A DNA stretch of 64,000 bases from Leptodactylus fallax (taxonomy: Eukaryota > Chordata > Amphibia > Anura > Leptodactylidae): NCBI GenBank assembly GCA_947044405.1, contig CAMRHE010000355.1:1936501-2000500 (forward strand), in the 5' to 3' direction. The notes beneath the pieces were generated by a model. The model did not search any database. It was given only the letters and a program-made list of their open reading frames with translations, and was not told where the DNA came from. Numbering within the stretch: the first letter of the stretch is position 1; each line of letters begins with the position of its first letter. Of this stretch, positions 1 through 9,342 are shown piece by piece. The position numbers and the translations under genes were made by a program.

Positions 1-225
1 GGAGGCCTTAAAAATATTAAGGGTCAATAACAATAAGGGATCATTAGGGAGAGCAGGAGCATTATTAATATAAGGGCCATTATTAATATAAGGAGCATTA
101 TTAATATAATGGCCATTATTAATATGAGGAGCATTATTAATATAAGGGGGCTATTGGGAGGCAGTATTTATGTAACGGTGTAAGAGGGTATTGAGCTATA
201 CTAATTTAAGGTGGGCATTATTGAT
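1..225. repeat. AT-rich diffuse repeat, left part
   Basis: This is gene-free AT-rich DNA made of degenerate units around 'cattattaatataagg'. The same vocabulary resumes at 673 after the T2-type MITE, so 1-225 and 673-856 read as one older repeat tract split by that insertion. There is no open frame of note. Confidence 0.6.
59..151. repeat. 18-bp minisatellite, five units
   Basis: Five consecutive 18-bp units (attattaatataaggRSc) start at 61, 79, 97, 115 and 133. Differences are limited to single-base changes near the 3' half of the unit. It lies inside the larger AT-rich diffuse repeat and is probably a local expansion of it. Confidence 0.8.
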
Positions 226-672
226 TTAAAGGGGTTGTCCAGGAATTACAGTAATTGGGCAGTAGGCCAGGGAAGGTGAAACATAAAAAAAACTCAACAT
301 ACTCACCTGTCTCCAGCGCTCCGATGGCCCCCACCACTGACAAGTTGAACGCTGCTTACGGGCTTGTTCTGGTGGAAGTCCTTGCCACATGTAACTGCTG
401 AGGCCAATCAGTACCCTCAGCAGTTATAGAAAAATGACCCCTTGCTGCATGTGTCCTCAGCGGTCACAAGTCCTTTCCTGTGACCGCTGAGGACACATGC
501 AGCAAGGACTTGTGCCAGAACAAGCCCCCAGGCGACGCTGAACCTGACAGCAACGGGGGGACACCGAAGCGTCAGGGACTGGAGAGTATGTTTTGTTTTT
601 TGGGGTTTTTTTTATGTTTCAACTTCCCCGGCCTCCTGCCCCAGTTCTGCATTTCCTGGACAACCCCTTTAA
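226..672. mobile_element. T2/Kolobok-type MITE with TTAA target duplication
   Basis: The left end TTAAAGGGGTTGTCCAGGA (226-244) is the exact reverse complement of the right end at 654-672, giving 19-bp terminal repeats that include a TTAA on each side. TTAA duplications with TTAAAGGRR-like ends are the hallmark of the T2 family of Xenopus (Kolobok superfamily); that assignment is from family knowledge. The interior has no transposase frame and contains inverted segments around 'ccgctgaggacacatgcagc', so it is non-autonomous. It interrupts the AT-rich diffuse repeat. Confidence 0.75.
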
Positions 673-1044
673 GGGAATAAACAGGAGAACTATTAATTAG
701 GGGACATTATTAGCTGAGGTATTATTAATCTAAGCAGGCATACAGGAGTGTTATTAGGGGTGGACAGGGGGCATTATTGAGTTAAGGGGGCATACAGGAG
801 TATTATTAATTGGGGGGCACAGGGTCATTATTAATTGAGGGGCACTATTAATTTAAAGCGTTGTGCTATGATAAATTTTAAAGCAGACAGCAGGCGAGCG
901 TTATAATGTACAATCTCCCCTGTACCTGCACTGGGTTGTCTGTCAAAATTGCTTGTATACAGAGCAGCTGCAGAAAGATGTCACAATGGCAGAACCGCAG
1001 CAGCCCAACACTATGTACTGCTGTACTGTAGAGAGAAGTGATTG
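673..1044. other. Gene-free AT-rich repeat, right part, plus pre-insertion flank of the hAT element
   Basis: Up to about 856 the sequence continues the 'cattattaattgagggg' type diffuse repeat seen before 226. From 857 to 1044 I recognise nothing coding. The final bases 'gtgattg' join smoothly to 'ggtcttgtcaac' after 4767 when the hAT-type insertion is mentally removed. Confidence 0.5.
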
Positions 1045-1052
1045 GCTGCAGC
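1045..1052. repeat. 8-bp target-site duplication, left (GCTGCAGC)
   Basis: GCTGCAGC immediately precedes the element end CAGGGTCGGACTGG. The identical 8-mer follows the opposite end at 4760-4767. The 8-mer is itself a palindrome. Confidence 0.8.
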
Positions 1053-1162
1053 CAGGGTCGGACTGGCCCACCAGGGAACCGGTGAATCCCCCGGTGGGCC
1101 CCGAGCCCCAACTATTAGTACTCATTTTGCCAATGCAAAGGTCAAGGGTCTGATCAGGACAG

Positions 1163-1218
1163 TCAGGGGCCCGATCGGGATGGTCAGGAGCTCCTGACCA
1201 TCCCGATCGGGCCCCTGA
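1163..1218. repeat. Perfect 56-bp palindrome, no spacer
   Basis: The arms 1163-1190 and 1191-1218 are exact reverse complements, 28 bp each, with the centre at GGAG|CTCC. The arms contain the CCCGATCGGG core. It lies just inside the hAT-type element and could extrude as a cruciform or mark a recombination-prone spot. Confidence 0.9.
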
Positions 1219-1226
1219 ACAATGGA

Positions 1227-1320
1227 CAGTGGCGTAACGATCGTGGTCGCTACGGCTGCGACCGGAGGGGTGCGGGGCCCGCGGCCAGCTGGAAATGGCC
1301 GGGGCCCCGGACTATCATGA
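1227..1320 (+). mobile_element. Possible terminal fragment of another hAT-like repeat
   Basis: CAGTGGCGTAACGATCG begins at 1227 and is followed by GC-rich sequence with local inverted repeats, including an 'actatcatgatagt' palindrome at about 1310-1323. The CAG start and overall look resemble ends of common amphibian hAT-like repeats. No partner end with a matching 8-bp flank was found, so it is at best a fragment. Confidence 0.35.
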
Positions 1321-1365
1321 TAGTGGTCGGGGAAGTCCTGGTTCCCCGACTGCTATACCTATTGT

Positions 1366-1395
1366 TAATGGAAAGGGGCCGGCCCCTTTCCATTA
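1366..1395. repeat. Perfect 30-bp palindrome
   Basis: The arms 1366-1380 and 1381-1395 (taatggaaaggggcc and its complement) form an uninterrupted palindrome. It sits in the GC-rich part of the hAT-type element. Confidence 0.85.
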
Positions 1396-1800
1396 GATGC
1401 CAGCCCAGGGGAAGTGACAAAAAAAAAAAAATACTCACCTGGCTGTCCTGGACTCAGCATCGTCTCCGGCACTTTTCCGGCCTCACTGCAGGGGCCTGTG
1501 ATTAGGCCCCAGCGGTGACATGGAGCGCTCTAGCGTAATGACGTCATCGCGTCCCACGTGACCGCTGAGGTGCAATCACAGGCCCCAGCGGTGATGTCTG
1601 GGACACAGGACGTGGAGACCAGGGGACCAAGGAAGATGTTAAAGACAGCAGGACGGAGCAAGGATGCCCTGGAGAGGTAAGACAAGGTGAGTATAAGTGT
1701 TTGTTATTTTTAAACACTTCTCCTGGACCTGTACTTATTATATTCTGGGATCTGAGGAGACCCCCGCGTATAATAATAGCATCGGCTCTGGGGCTGAGGA
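1396..1800. other. Gene-free interior of the hAT-type element
   Basis: No coding signal is seen. There are repeated short motifs such as 'ggccccagcggtgac' and 'caatcacaggccccagcg' in both orientations, and a 'gaggtaagacaaggtgagta' stretch that superficially looks like a splice donor but has no exon context. Confidence 0.4.
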
Positions 1801-2394
1801 GCACCTAATAGTGTGTGTGGGTCACTTTGGGCATATAATACTGTGTGAGAGCCACTGCGGAGCATATAATGCTGTGTTGGGGCCACTGAGGGCATATAAT
1901 GCTGTGTTGGGGCCACTGAGGGCATATAATGCTGTGTTGGGGCCACTGAGGGCATATAATGCTGTGTTGGGGCCACTGAGGGCATATAATACTGTGTGAG
2001 AGCCACTGCGGAGCATATAATGCTGTGTTGGGGCCACTGAGGGCATATAATGCTGTGTTGGGGCCACTGAGGGCATATAATGCTGTGTTAGGGCCACTGA
2101 GGGCAAATAATGCTGTGTTGCGGCCACTGAGGGCATATAATGCTGTGTTGGGGCCACTGCGGAGCATATAATGCTGCGTGGGGGCCACTACGGAGCATAT
2201 AATGCTGTGTTGGGGCCACTGCGGAGCATATAATGCAGTGTTGGGGCCACTGCGGAGCATATAATGCTGTGTTGGGGACTCTGCGGAACATATAATGCTG
2301 TGTTGGGGACACTGCGGAACATATAATGCTGTGTTGGGGACACTGTGGAGCATATAATGCTGTGTTGGGGACACTGCGGAGCATATTATACTGT
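1801..2394. repeat. 30-bp minisatellite, about 20 units
   Basis: Tandem units of the type 'gcatataatgctgtgttggg' plus 'gccactgagg' run with an exact 30-bp period. Two unit classes, with 'ccactgagg' or 'cactgcgga' ends, alternate in blocks. The distinctive 'actgtgtgagagccactgcg' unit recurs 150 bp apart (1831 and 1981), so a 5-unit block was duplicated. Because 30 is divisible by three, several reading frames stay open on both strands; this is a repeat effect, not evidence of coding. Confidence 0.92.
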
Positions 2395-3042
2395 CCAAGT
2401 ATTGTTTACATGCTGGGTGCTGCGCTGCTCATTCACCATGTTCTTGACAACTGCAGTTGTGGGTACTAAAGCTGTATCTCTTCCAAGTATCTGAGATATC
2501 GCTGCAGCAACCATAACCGTCACTATCAAGAATTTACTCTAGGGAGGGGGTAGGGGGATCCTGATGGGCAGCCAATAGAACCAATCCAGTTGCAGCTTGT
2601 TGCTGCAAGCGTCACTGACGTACTGATGCTGTGCGCGGCGGCGGGTTTCTGCATAGGAGCCCAGACCAGCAGTGTGAAAGGTAAGTACAACTTAACCATG
2701 CAAACAAAAAACTACTTTTCCCTCTATTTTGCCCCCAAATCTTTCAACTTCACTGACAACTCTGATAACTACAATCCCTAACAACTCCAGATGCTCTGGG
2801 TCTGTTGAGAGTTGTAATTCCCCCCTCCCACCCCAGCTAATTTCTCACTGTATTGTTATGCTGGTGCCTGCTCTAGGGCTCCAGCATAACAATACCTAAG
2901 TCGCAGAAACTCCAATACTGCTATAGGGGTGACCAGTGAAGGGGCATATATACATCAATATTCCTCCCTGTACAGTGGCCCCTTCACTGGTCCCCTATAC
3001 TGTATGGAGGGGCAGTGATAGCGGCCAATAGCCTGGGGGACA
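2395..3042. other. Gene-free stretch with two hairpins
   Basis: I see no gene. A 14-bp stem (2851-2864 with 2881-2894, 'tattgttatgctgg') encloses a 16-nt loop. A longer imperfect inverted repeat joins 2922-2945 and 2978-2999 ('ataggggtgaccagtgaagg' type, one base unpaired). These resemble foldback repeat remnants. Confidence 0.5.
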
Positions 3043-3466
3043 TTAAAGGGGTTGTGCAGGATAACATTTTTTTTTTTTTTAATTACACTGGGGCAGATTA
3101 AAAAAAAACAAAAAAAACCTTTCTCTCCTGTCCCCAGTGTCTCCCAGCGCGGCTCGGCCTGCAGCTCTGTTTTCTGCCAGCGCAAGTTCCCCCTGCACGT
3201 GACTACCTGTGACGTCACATGACCCCTGAAGCCAATCAGCGGCCTAAAGGAAGGGACCTGGGACGTCACAGCCAGTGAGGACTTCTAGCAAAAGAAGACA
3301 GCGGAGTAGCAGGACCGGACCGTGCTGGGACCTGCTGACACCGGAGCAACGGAAACAGGTGAGTATGTTTAGTATGTTTTTGTTTTTTTGGGGGGGGGGG
3401 GGGATTAACTTCTCCCCGGACTAATTATAAAAAAAAGACAAAAAATATACTGGACAACCTCTTTAA
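3043..3466. mobile_element. T2/Kolobok-type MITE
   Basis: The left end TTAAAGGGGTTGTGCAGG (3043) and the right end GGACAACCTCTTTAA (to 3466) are near-complementary and both include TTAA. The interior holds a T-run, an A-run and a run of 14 G at 3390-3403, and no transposase. It is nested within the 1053-4759 element. Confidence 0.65.
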
Positions 3467-3491
3467 AGTGTGGCTCATTAGGGGGGGTATA

Positions 3492-3914
3492 TTAAAGGGG
3501 TTGTCCAGGCATAATTTGTTATGGTTTATCCTCAAGATAGGCCATAGATATCTTATCTGTACGGGGCTGACCCCGGACTGATCAGCTGTACGGAGCCACT
3601 TCTGGCGCCCGTCCTGTACACAATACGGGGCCAGAAGCAGAAAGCTCTGTCCACTGTGTATTAGCCGGGCACCTTCACTGCATCTCAGCACTTATTGAAG
3701 TCAGTAGGAGCTGAGCTGCAGTGAAGGTGCCGGGAAACTACTGTAAACAGAGGATGGATCTTTCTGCTTCCGGCCCTGTGTTGTGTACAGAATGGGTGCC
3801 GGAAGTGGCTCCGAACAGCTGATAGGGTCGTGTGTCAGCCTCATACTGATCAGGTATTTATGGCCTATCCTGACCATAGGCCATAAAAAAGGAAACTCTG
3901 GACAACCCCTTTAA
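3492..3914. mobile_element. T2/Kolobok-type foldback MITE
   Basis: TTAAAGGGGTTGTCCAGG at 3492 pairs with GGACAACCCCTTTAA ending at 3914. Unlike its neighbours, nearly the whole element is an inverted repeat: 'ggctgaccccggactgatca', 'ggagccacttctggc' and 'agcagaaag' on the left are matched in reverse on the right. The centre near 3672-3732 pairs 'caccttcactgca' with 'tgcagtgaaggtg'. It is non-autonomous. Confidence 0.7.
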
Positions 3915-4047
3915 TATGCCCCACACAGTTTAATGTCCCCTCCACAGGATGTTAGACCCCATCACTGCTCCCACACAATATAATGGCTCCATCACTGTTC
4001 CCCATACCAGTGAAGTGGCCATAAAAAAATTTGGCCCAGACAACCCT
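3915..4047. other. Minisatellite-like fragment plus solo T2-type end
   Basis: The units 'cccacacagtttaatg', 'cccacacaatataatgg' and 'ccatcactg' look like degenerate reverse-orientation relatives of the 30-bp minisatellite at 1801-2394. The stretch ends in 'cagacaaccctttaa', a T2-type right end that shares its TTAA with the next element. Confidence 0.4.
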
Positions 4048-4413
4048 TTAAAAGAGGTTGTCCATAAACTAGAGCGACCACTGTGGCGGCTGCCAGGGAG
4101 GTGTAAAAATAAAAAAAAAATTAAAAAAAAAAGCATACTCGCCTGTCCTCAGCACCCCATTGTCCCCTGCCTCTATCTGTTCGGTCTCATGGTGGCCCCT
4201 CATTTCTGGAAATCCTGTACTTAATTGGTCTTAGCGGTCACATGAGGTGCAGGACTCCCAGCAAGGAGTCGCCGGCACGAGACTGAAAGGACACTGGCAG
4301 CGGACAACGGAACGCCAGGGACAGGTGAGTATGATTTTTAAATTTTTTTATTTTTTATTTTACACCTCCTGCAAGGGACATGGATTGCGCCAATTCCTGG
4401 ACAACCTCTTCAA
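4048..4413. mobile_element. Degraded T2/Kolobok-type MITE
   Basis: TTAAAAGAGGTTGTCC at 4048 pairs with GGACAACCTCTTCAA ending at 4413, where the right TTAA has decayed to TCAA. The interior has A-rich and T-rich runs and no coding frame. It abuts the solo T2-type end on its left, so two T2-type copies share one TTAA. Confidence 0.55.
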
Positions 4414-4759
4414 AGGATTTATCCATATTTCTAATACTGATGGCCTGTCCTTAGGATAGACCAGCAATATTACATCTGCGATGATACAACAGCCAGGACC
4501 TCTGTAGATCAGCTTTTACAGGACAGTGCGGCTACAGGTAACAATTCTAAGAGACATGCTGTTCACTTGCCATACAGGGTGTAGCAGTGGGTTTAGGTAG
4601 TGCAGTGGTGCACATGGTATAGTGGGTGAGCAGCATGGCTCCCAACATGTTATTACCTTTTGCCGCCCTGTCTCGGTACCGCTGATCTGCAGGGGTCCTG
4701 ATGGCGGGCCCCTAGAAGCAATTCCACTGGTGGGCCCTAGACATCCCAGTCCGACACTG

Positions 4760-4767
4760 GCTGCAGC
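4760..4767. repeat. 8-bp target-site duplication, right (GCTGCAGC)
   Basis: This directly follows the CCAGTCCGACACTG terminus and is identical to 1045-1052. Confidence 0.8.
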
Positions 4768-5261
4768 GGTCTTGTCAACTTGACATCAGTGCTGTAGCCG
4801 CTCCTTATACAAATAGTGCAGTGAAGGTGATGGTTGGCCCAGGGCAGGGACAGAGGGGAGGATGTAGGTAAGTGTCAGTGCAGTGTTAATTACATACATA
4901 ATGCAGGTATCAATCATTTACAGGGGTTTTTTATATCATGTATTTTATAATATGGGGTAGCAGTAGGATGTGGACTTTGTATAGGCAAGGAAAATGTGGG
5001 TCACGTGTCTGGAAAAGTGAGGAGCTAAAGATGTCTGTGTTGCAAACTTTATAGAGGCAAGTTGTGGCTGGAAGAAGTGGTCTAGATGGAGGAGACGAGA
5101 AATGTGAAAGATTACAGTTAGAGAAGTCACCTGTAAGTCACAACATTTCCTTGTACTGTACTGTATTTACTTCAACTGTATGCAGAGCCCTGTGTACAGC
5201 CAGTATCTATCACTCTATGGTCACTGTATAGTCATAATATTGGTATACCCAGGTAGGGGGC
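4768..5261. other. Gene-free stretch, nothing recognised
   Basis: Continuation of the sequence into which the hAT-type element inserted. There is no credible open frame, RNA gene or complete repeat boundary. Confidence 0.4.
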
Positions 5262-5325
5262 CCAAATGGATATGTTTGCCCCCCCCCCCCCCCCCCCGCC
5301 GAACCACTAGCTACGCCTCCGACTG
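5262..5325 (-). mobile_element. hAT-like terminal fragment with 19-C run
   Basis: Read on the minus strand, 5325 begins CAGTCGGAGGCGTAGCTAG and runs into a G-rich tract (19 C on the plus strand at 5279-5297). This resembles the CAGAGGCGTAGCTAGG start of a common frog/fish repeat. The opposite end was not found. The homopolymer length is likely unreliable. Confidence 0.35.
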
Positions 5326-5690
5326 ACAGTAATAAACACCTGATGTGAAATGAAAATGAAATACCACTTATTGCAAATGAGGACATTTATGTATGATATT
5401 ACACACTTGTCAGAATTCTATACTATACAGAATATAGAAGAAGCTAGGTACTCCTATCATGTTCATGCAGGAAGATATGTTCTTGTACTACCGTATAGCT
5501 ATCATAACAATAGCAGAAAACTGTAACAGATTACTTTGTACCATTTGTTCTCTCCTAGATTTTCCGCGATCAGAAGAAATTGGCATTATTGAAAACTGGA
5601 AGCATTTATGCACCACAGCCATGTACAGTCACATTTATTCACTGCCAGCCTTATGGATGAGACAGGATTTAGAGAATGCCAGAATGTATC
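5326..5690. other. Gene-free stretch upstream of the Tc1-like fragment
   Basis: An open frame runs from 5459, but its translation before about residue 77 has no recognisable similarity to Tc1 transposase. It looks like chance openness in AT-rich DNA. Confidence 0.35.
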
Positions 5691-6025
5691 TGCTGGACTG
5701 CACTGTACGTTCTGTTAAGTTTGGTGGAGGAGGGATAATGTTATGGGGTTGATTTTCATGGGTTGACTTTTTAGTTTCACCTAGAGGAAATCTTAATAAT
5801 TCAGCATGAATAGACATTTTGGACAATTGTATGCTTCCAGCTTTGTGGGAACATTTTTGGGAAGGCCCTTTCCTGTTCAAGCATGACTGTGTCCCAGTGT
5901 ACAAAGCAAGTTCCATAAAGGTATGGTCAGATGAGTTTGGTGTGAAAGAACTTGACTGGCCCACAAACAGACCTGACTTCAACCCCATCGAACACCTTTG
6001 GGATAAACTAGAGCAGAGATTGTGA
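5691..6025 (+). pseudogene. Tc1/mariner transposase fragment, inactivated
   Basis: The frame encodes the C-terminal part of a Tc1-like DDE transposase: a 'VKFGGGGIMLWG' block, then 'GPFLFKHDCVPVYKA' (holding the second catalytic Asp) and 'WPTNRPDFNPIEHLWDKLE' (holding the third acidic residue). All lie in one frame, but two in-frame stops interrupt it: one right after the LWG motif and one about 17 codons later, ahead of 'IDILDN'. The N-terminal DNA-binding half and the first catalytic Asp are missing, and the frame stops at 6025 just after the acidic motif. Intact relatives would be roughly 340 residues and would cut and paste DNA at TA sites. This copy is dead. A Tc1-like terminal sequence lies about 1.1 kb downstream in the opposite orientation. 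Confidence 0.85.
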
Positions 6026-6946
6026 TCGGTTGTCATGACAGGCTCTCAGGCTTGCCATTAGCATGGCTCTATTACAGGCTGCCATGGGCAGTGTGTAATA
6101 GAAGTCATGGGATTTTACTATACACTGCAATACATTAGTATTGCAGTAAATAGTATGAGCGATCAGACCCCCTGGGGTTCATGGTCCCTAGGGGGTCTGA
6201 CCATAAAAGTAAAAGAAGAAAAAAAAGTTTTTAAAAGTATAAAAAAACACAAAAAACAAAAAAAAGCTTAAGTCACTCCCCTTTCCATAGATCACATATA
6301 AAAATAAACAAAAGTAAATATAAACATTTTAGGTATCCCCACGGTTCAAAATGCCCGAACTATTAAAATATTAAAATAGTTATCCTGTACTGTGAATGGC
6401 GTAGCGGGGGAAAAAAATCAAAATGGCCAAATAGATGTTTTTTCAACTTTTTGCCTCCTATAAAAAATGGAATAAAAGTTGAACAAAGTATCAGACCTTC
6501 CCCAAAATTGTATCAATGAAAACGCAATCTTTTCCCGCATAAAAAGTCGCCTTACCCAGTCTCCATACACATAAATATAAAAAAGTTACAGGTGTCACAA
6601 TATGGCAGCAGAAATTTTTTTTTTCTATTTTGCAAAGTTTTTAATTGTTTAAAAGGCATCAACACATTACAAATAATATATAAATTTCGTGTCACCGTGA
6701 TTGTACTGACCTGCAGAATACAGGTAACATATCAATTCCATCTCATTCTGAATTTTTTTCCAGCTTCCCAGTACATTGCACAAGATATTGAATGGTGCCA
6801 TTACAAAGTACATTTTGTTTCGCAAACAATAAGCCATCATGTGACACTGTGAACTGAAAAATGAAAAAATGATGGCTCTTGGAATGGGGGGAGGGAAAAA
6901 CAAAAATGCAAAAACAAAAATTGGCTGTAGCATGAAGGGGTTAAAG
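6026..6946. repeat. Anonymous interspersed repeat, A-rich with hairpins
   Basis: The sequence contains a stem 6164-6173/6190-6199 ('cagaccccct' with 'agggggtctg'), a 'ctgcaatac...gtattgcag' hairpin, and long A-rich tracts. It ends near 'tgaaggggttaa' at about 6946. This arrangement is typical of common frog repeats of uncertain class. No open frame resembles a known protein. Confidence 0.4.
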
Positions 6947-7135
6947 TGAAAGGGAAATGAGCTGCAATACCAGGTATATCTAGTGTACCCTGTGCCTGGT
7001 TTACAGTGGATAGGTCACTGCATTCATCTGAATGCTATAGTGTCTCCAAACAGTTTATCTGTATGGGTTATGATCTTCGATGAGTGACTTAAACGAATGA
7101 TAGACCATCAGTCTTATAAGTCCAGAAATAATAAT
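6947..7135. other. Gene-free stretch, nothing recognised
   Basis: Low-complexity-free DNA without a credible frame. It starts just after the 'aaggggttaa' end of the preceding repeat. Confidence 0.35.
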
Positions 7136-7222
7136 AATGCCTGTGGGTTTAGAATGGGATGTCATAAAAGCACCTCCACGTGTAATGTGTAGATGTCCCA
7201 ATACATTTGTCCATATAGTATA
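7136..7222 (-). mobile_element. Tc1-like transposon terminal fragment
   Basis: On the minus strand the sequence reads 'atggacaaatgtattgggac' followed by 'cattacac' and 'gacatcccattctaaacc'. This closely resembles the untranslated terminal region of Tc1-like elements common in fish and frogs. Only one end is visible. Its orientation is opposite to the transposase fragment at 5691-6025, so the two are either pieces of different copies or separated by an inversion. Confidence 0.5.
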
Positions 7223-9168
7223 TATACTGATAATGGTTCTGGTACCATAACTATACATTTAGACTGATCATTTTATTATCTCTCTATAATGAGCTAATCT
7301 TTGATCCTTCTCATAAAAGAGCTTGAATGTGTCAAGATGTGCTAAATATGTATTAAAATTGATTTGTAAAATTCTGGGTCTGAGTGAAACTACAAGGTTT
7401 AACACTGATACACCTAGAATAGAGAAGCCTAGAAGATTAGATCTAATTCTGACAAGAGAGTTTATATATCTGGTGCGGAGCTTTAAATGATAAAATTCTT
7501 CACCTGCAATTTTATGTATGACTGACCAGAGATATAAATGTGAGGTTCTTAGTGCACACTTTGGTGAATTGCGCGAGCCCATCTGCCACGTCAAGGCGAC
7601 CTCATTCAGATGGGTCCCTACACTAAGACTTTATTTCTATAATAAATACTATACTCCCCCTATAGATAAGATACTAGGAGACTGTAACATTCTTAGAGAC
7701 AGCACGGGTAACAGTGAGTTTAGAAGAAAGTTACCTCCTGCCCCAAGTGTTAGTATAGGGACTCATCATAATAAGGCCACTAAGTGGTTGATGGGCTCTA
7801 TATACACATACCGTATATAGAGATTTTTATTACTATAATATATATACTCACGTACTATATAAACATAAATTTATGTTTATGTTAGTTGTCTTCCTCCAGT
7901 TGGCACATCCTGCTTCCATTGTAGAACTTGGAATACTCTGCGCCTGTTGAGATGTAATACGCATGGTAAGGTTCTGGTGTCTATGATGTTATAAGTTCTG
8001 CAATGTCATAGCTACTCATTTTCCAACCTTCTAACAAGTTGAATATCTGTCAGGGTTATAATCACAGGCTGTCAATATTTTTATTGCACTGATATACCAG
8101 ATGATGCAGGAAGTAGACAATTTATAGGTCATTTAAATGGATTTTCTAGGAGTGTGTATTAGATGACCTATAGATAGATATCTATAGATTTTGGATATCA
8201 GGTCGAATGAAATCTGTCATCAAACACTCCTGCCAAGTACTTGAGATTTTGGTGTTGGGGATGGAGTACTTAATTTGAAGCACCCCATCTCTCCTCCCTT
8301 ATGTGTGAACAAGGGTGAAAAACATTAAGTGAATAAGCAATATGTACCTAGACCTGTCCTCAAGATGTCTTCCTCAAGTGACAAAGTCTGCTTCTGATTT
8401 AGAAAATTCTATTCACTTACCTGCTGTCATGCACATTGTGATGTCATGGGTCTTGTGATGTCATGGGTCATGTGATGTCCTTACAACATTCCAGCCAATT
8501 TGAATATGGCAGCAGGTTGAAACTGCAGTCTGTGGATATTTTTATTGCAATTAATATTTCATATTTTTCTCTTTATTTTAAGACATATTATGAGTTGTAC
8601 CCTTACAGAGGAGTCCATATCTTCCACAAATAAGTGTCTAAGCTGCTTCTTTTGAGAAAATCCCTTTAAATGTCTCTTATCAGTAAAGTTCCCTTGAAAC
8701 ATACCATCTGTGTCCACCTACACATATGTGTATGCCTTAAAAGTAACCATCTGTGTCCTCCTACATACAGTATATGAATTCTGCATACACAGACATAACA
8801 TACATGCTTAGCAGAGTCAGCCATGAATGATTAGCTGAATGATAAGCTATGCCAGTGGACCTCAACCTGCGGTATGCATACCCCAGGGATACACACCTCA
8901 ACCTCAGGGAAACGCGCTAGGGCTGAGAGGAGGATCACTGCACGTTTGTTGGCTCCAGCCCTGGACTCCTGCATATGTTAGCTTCTGACATAGATGTATG
9001 TAGGAGCTGTTCTAGGTCCTCCAAAGCTCCTCAGGCATTCAACGCTACTTCTAAAGCTAGGTTCCACTTAAAACTGGCAGAGAGAAAAATCCTATGGGGT
9101 TCGTGGGTTTAAACGGACAGGGTCTCCGTCTTTCAGGTCCCCATGTGGACCCGAACACTAGTGTGATA
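7223..9168. other. Gene-free intergenic DNA
   Basis: Two overlapping open frames on opposite strands (7268-7594 minus, 7518-7820 plus) have no recognisable motifs and are probably chance. Around 8436-8480 'gtgatgtcatgggtc' is repeated in tandem two to three times. Near 8866-8960 and 9060-9165 there is interspersed-repeat-like sequence without definable ends. Confidence 0.4.
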
Positions 9169-9176
9169 CACTAGTG
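9169..9176. repeat. 8-bp target-site duplication, left (CACTAGTG)
   Basis: Identical to 9335-9342. With the adjoining TGATA on the left and TATCA on the right, the empty site reconstructs to the 18-bp palindrome TGATACACTAGTGTATCA. Confidence 0.85.
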
Positions 9177-9334
9177 CAGGGGTAGGCAACCTTCGGCACT
9201 CCAGCTGTTGTAAAACTACAACTCCCTGCATGCATGCTTGCTCTGCTGTTCTTGGAACTCCCATGGAAGTGAGTGAAGCATGTTGGGAGTTGTAGTTTCA
9301 CAGCAGCTGGAGTGCCGAAGGTTGCTGACCCCTG
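9177..9334. mobile_element. Short hAT-type MITE (158 bp)
   Basis: It starts CAGGGGTAGGCAACCTTCGG and ends with the near-complement 'aaggttgctgacccctg'. Inverted terminal arms of about 65 bp include 'cactccagctgttg' and 'actacaactccc'. Eight-bp duplications CACTAGTG flank it exactly. The sequence type is a widespread vertebrate hAT MITE. It has no coding capacity. Confidence 0.85.
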
Positions 9335-9342
9335 CACTAGTG
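9335..9342. repeat. 8-bp target-site duplication, right (CACTAGTG)
   Basis: Immediately follows the CCCCTG terminus and is identical to 9169-9176. Confidence 0.85.

Larger units (their letters stand above)
1053..4759. mobile_element. Composite hAT-type element, 3.7 kb, non-autonomous
   Basis: The left terminus CAGGGTCGGACTGG (1053-1066) matches the reverse complement of the right terminus, CAGTGTCGGACTGG (ending at 4759), at 13 of 14 positions. Similarity continues into a shared 'gcccacca' block. The ends are bracketed by identical 8-bp duplications, which together with CAG...CTG termini indicates the hAT superfamily. No transposase is visible inside. The cargo instead comprises a perfect 56-bp palindrome, a 30-bp minisatellite, three nested T2-type MITEs and several hairpins. 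An alternative is two separate short elements with coincidentally identical flanks, which an exact 8-bp match makes unlikely. Confidence 0.7.

Noticed and set aside
1660..1700. Splice donor and exon suggested by 'gaggtaagacaaggtgagta'
   Set aside because: No open exon, acceptor or homologous protein is nearby. Similar 'caggtgagtat' strings recur in the neighbouring MITEs (about 3358 and 4323), so it is repeat vocabulary.
1805..2398. 197-residue minus-strand frame with a 10-residue repeat
   Set aside because: It is a translation of the 30-bp minisatellite. Several frames on both strands are equally open because the period is a multiple of three.
1227..5325. A larger hAT-like element bounded by CAGTGGCG (1227) and the complement of CAGTCGGAGGCG (5325)
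   Set aside because: The 8-bp flanks differ (ACAATGGA on the left, ACAGTAAT on the right) and the termini match poorly. It would also straddle the well-supported 1053-4759 element boundary.
5459..5690. N-terminal extension of the Tc1-like transposase
   Set aside because: The upstream part of the open frame lacks any helix-turn-helix or first-catalytic-Asp motif; only the portion from about 5691 resembles a transposase.
7268..7820. Two overlapping frames on opposite strands of about 100 codons each
   Set aside because: They have no motif, no splice context and mutually exclusive strands in AT-rich intergenic DNA; chance openness is the simplest reading.
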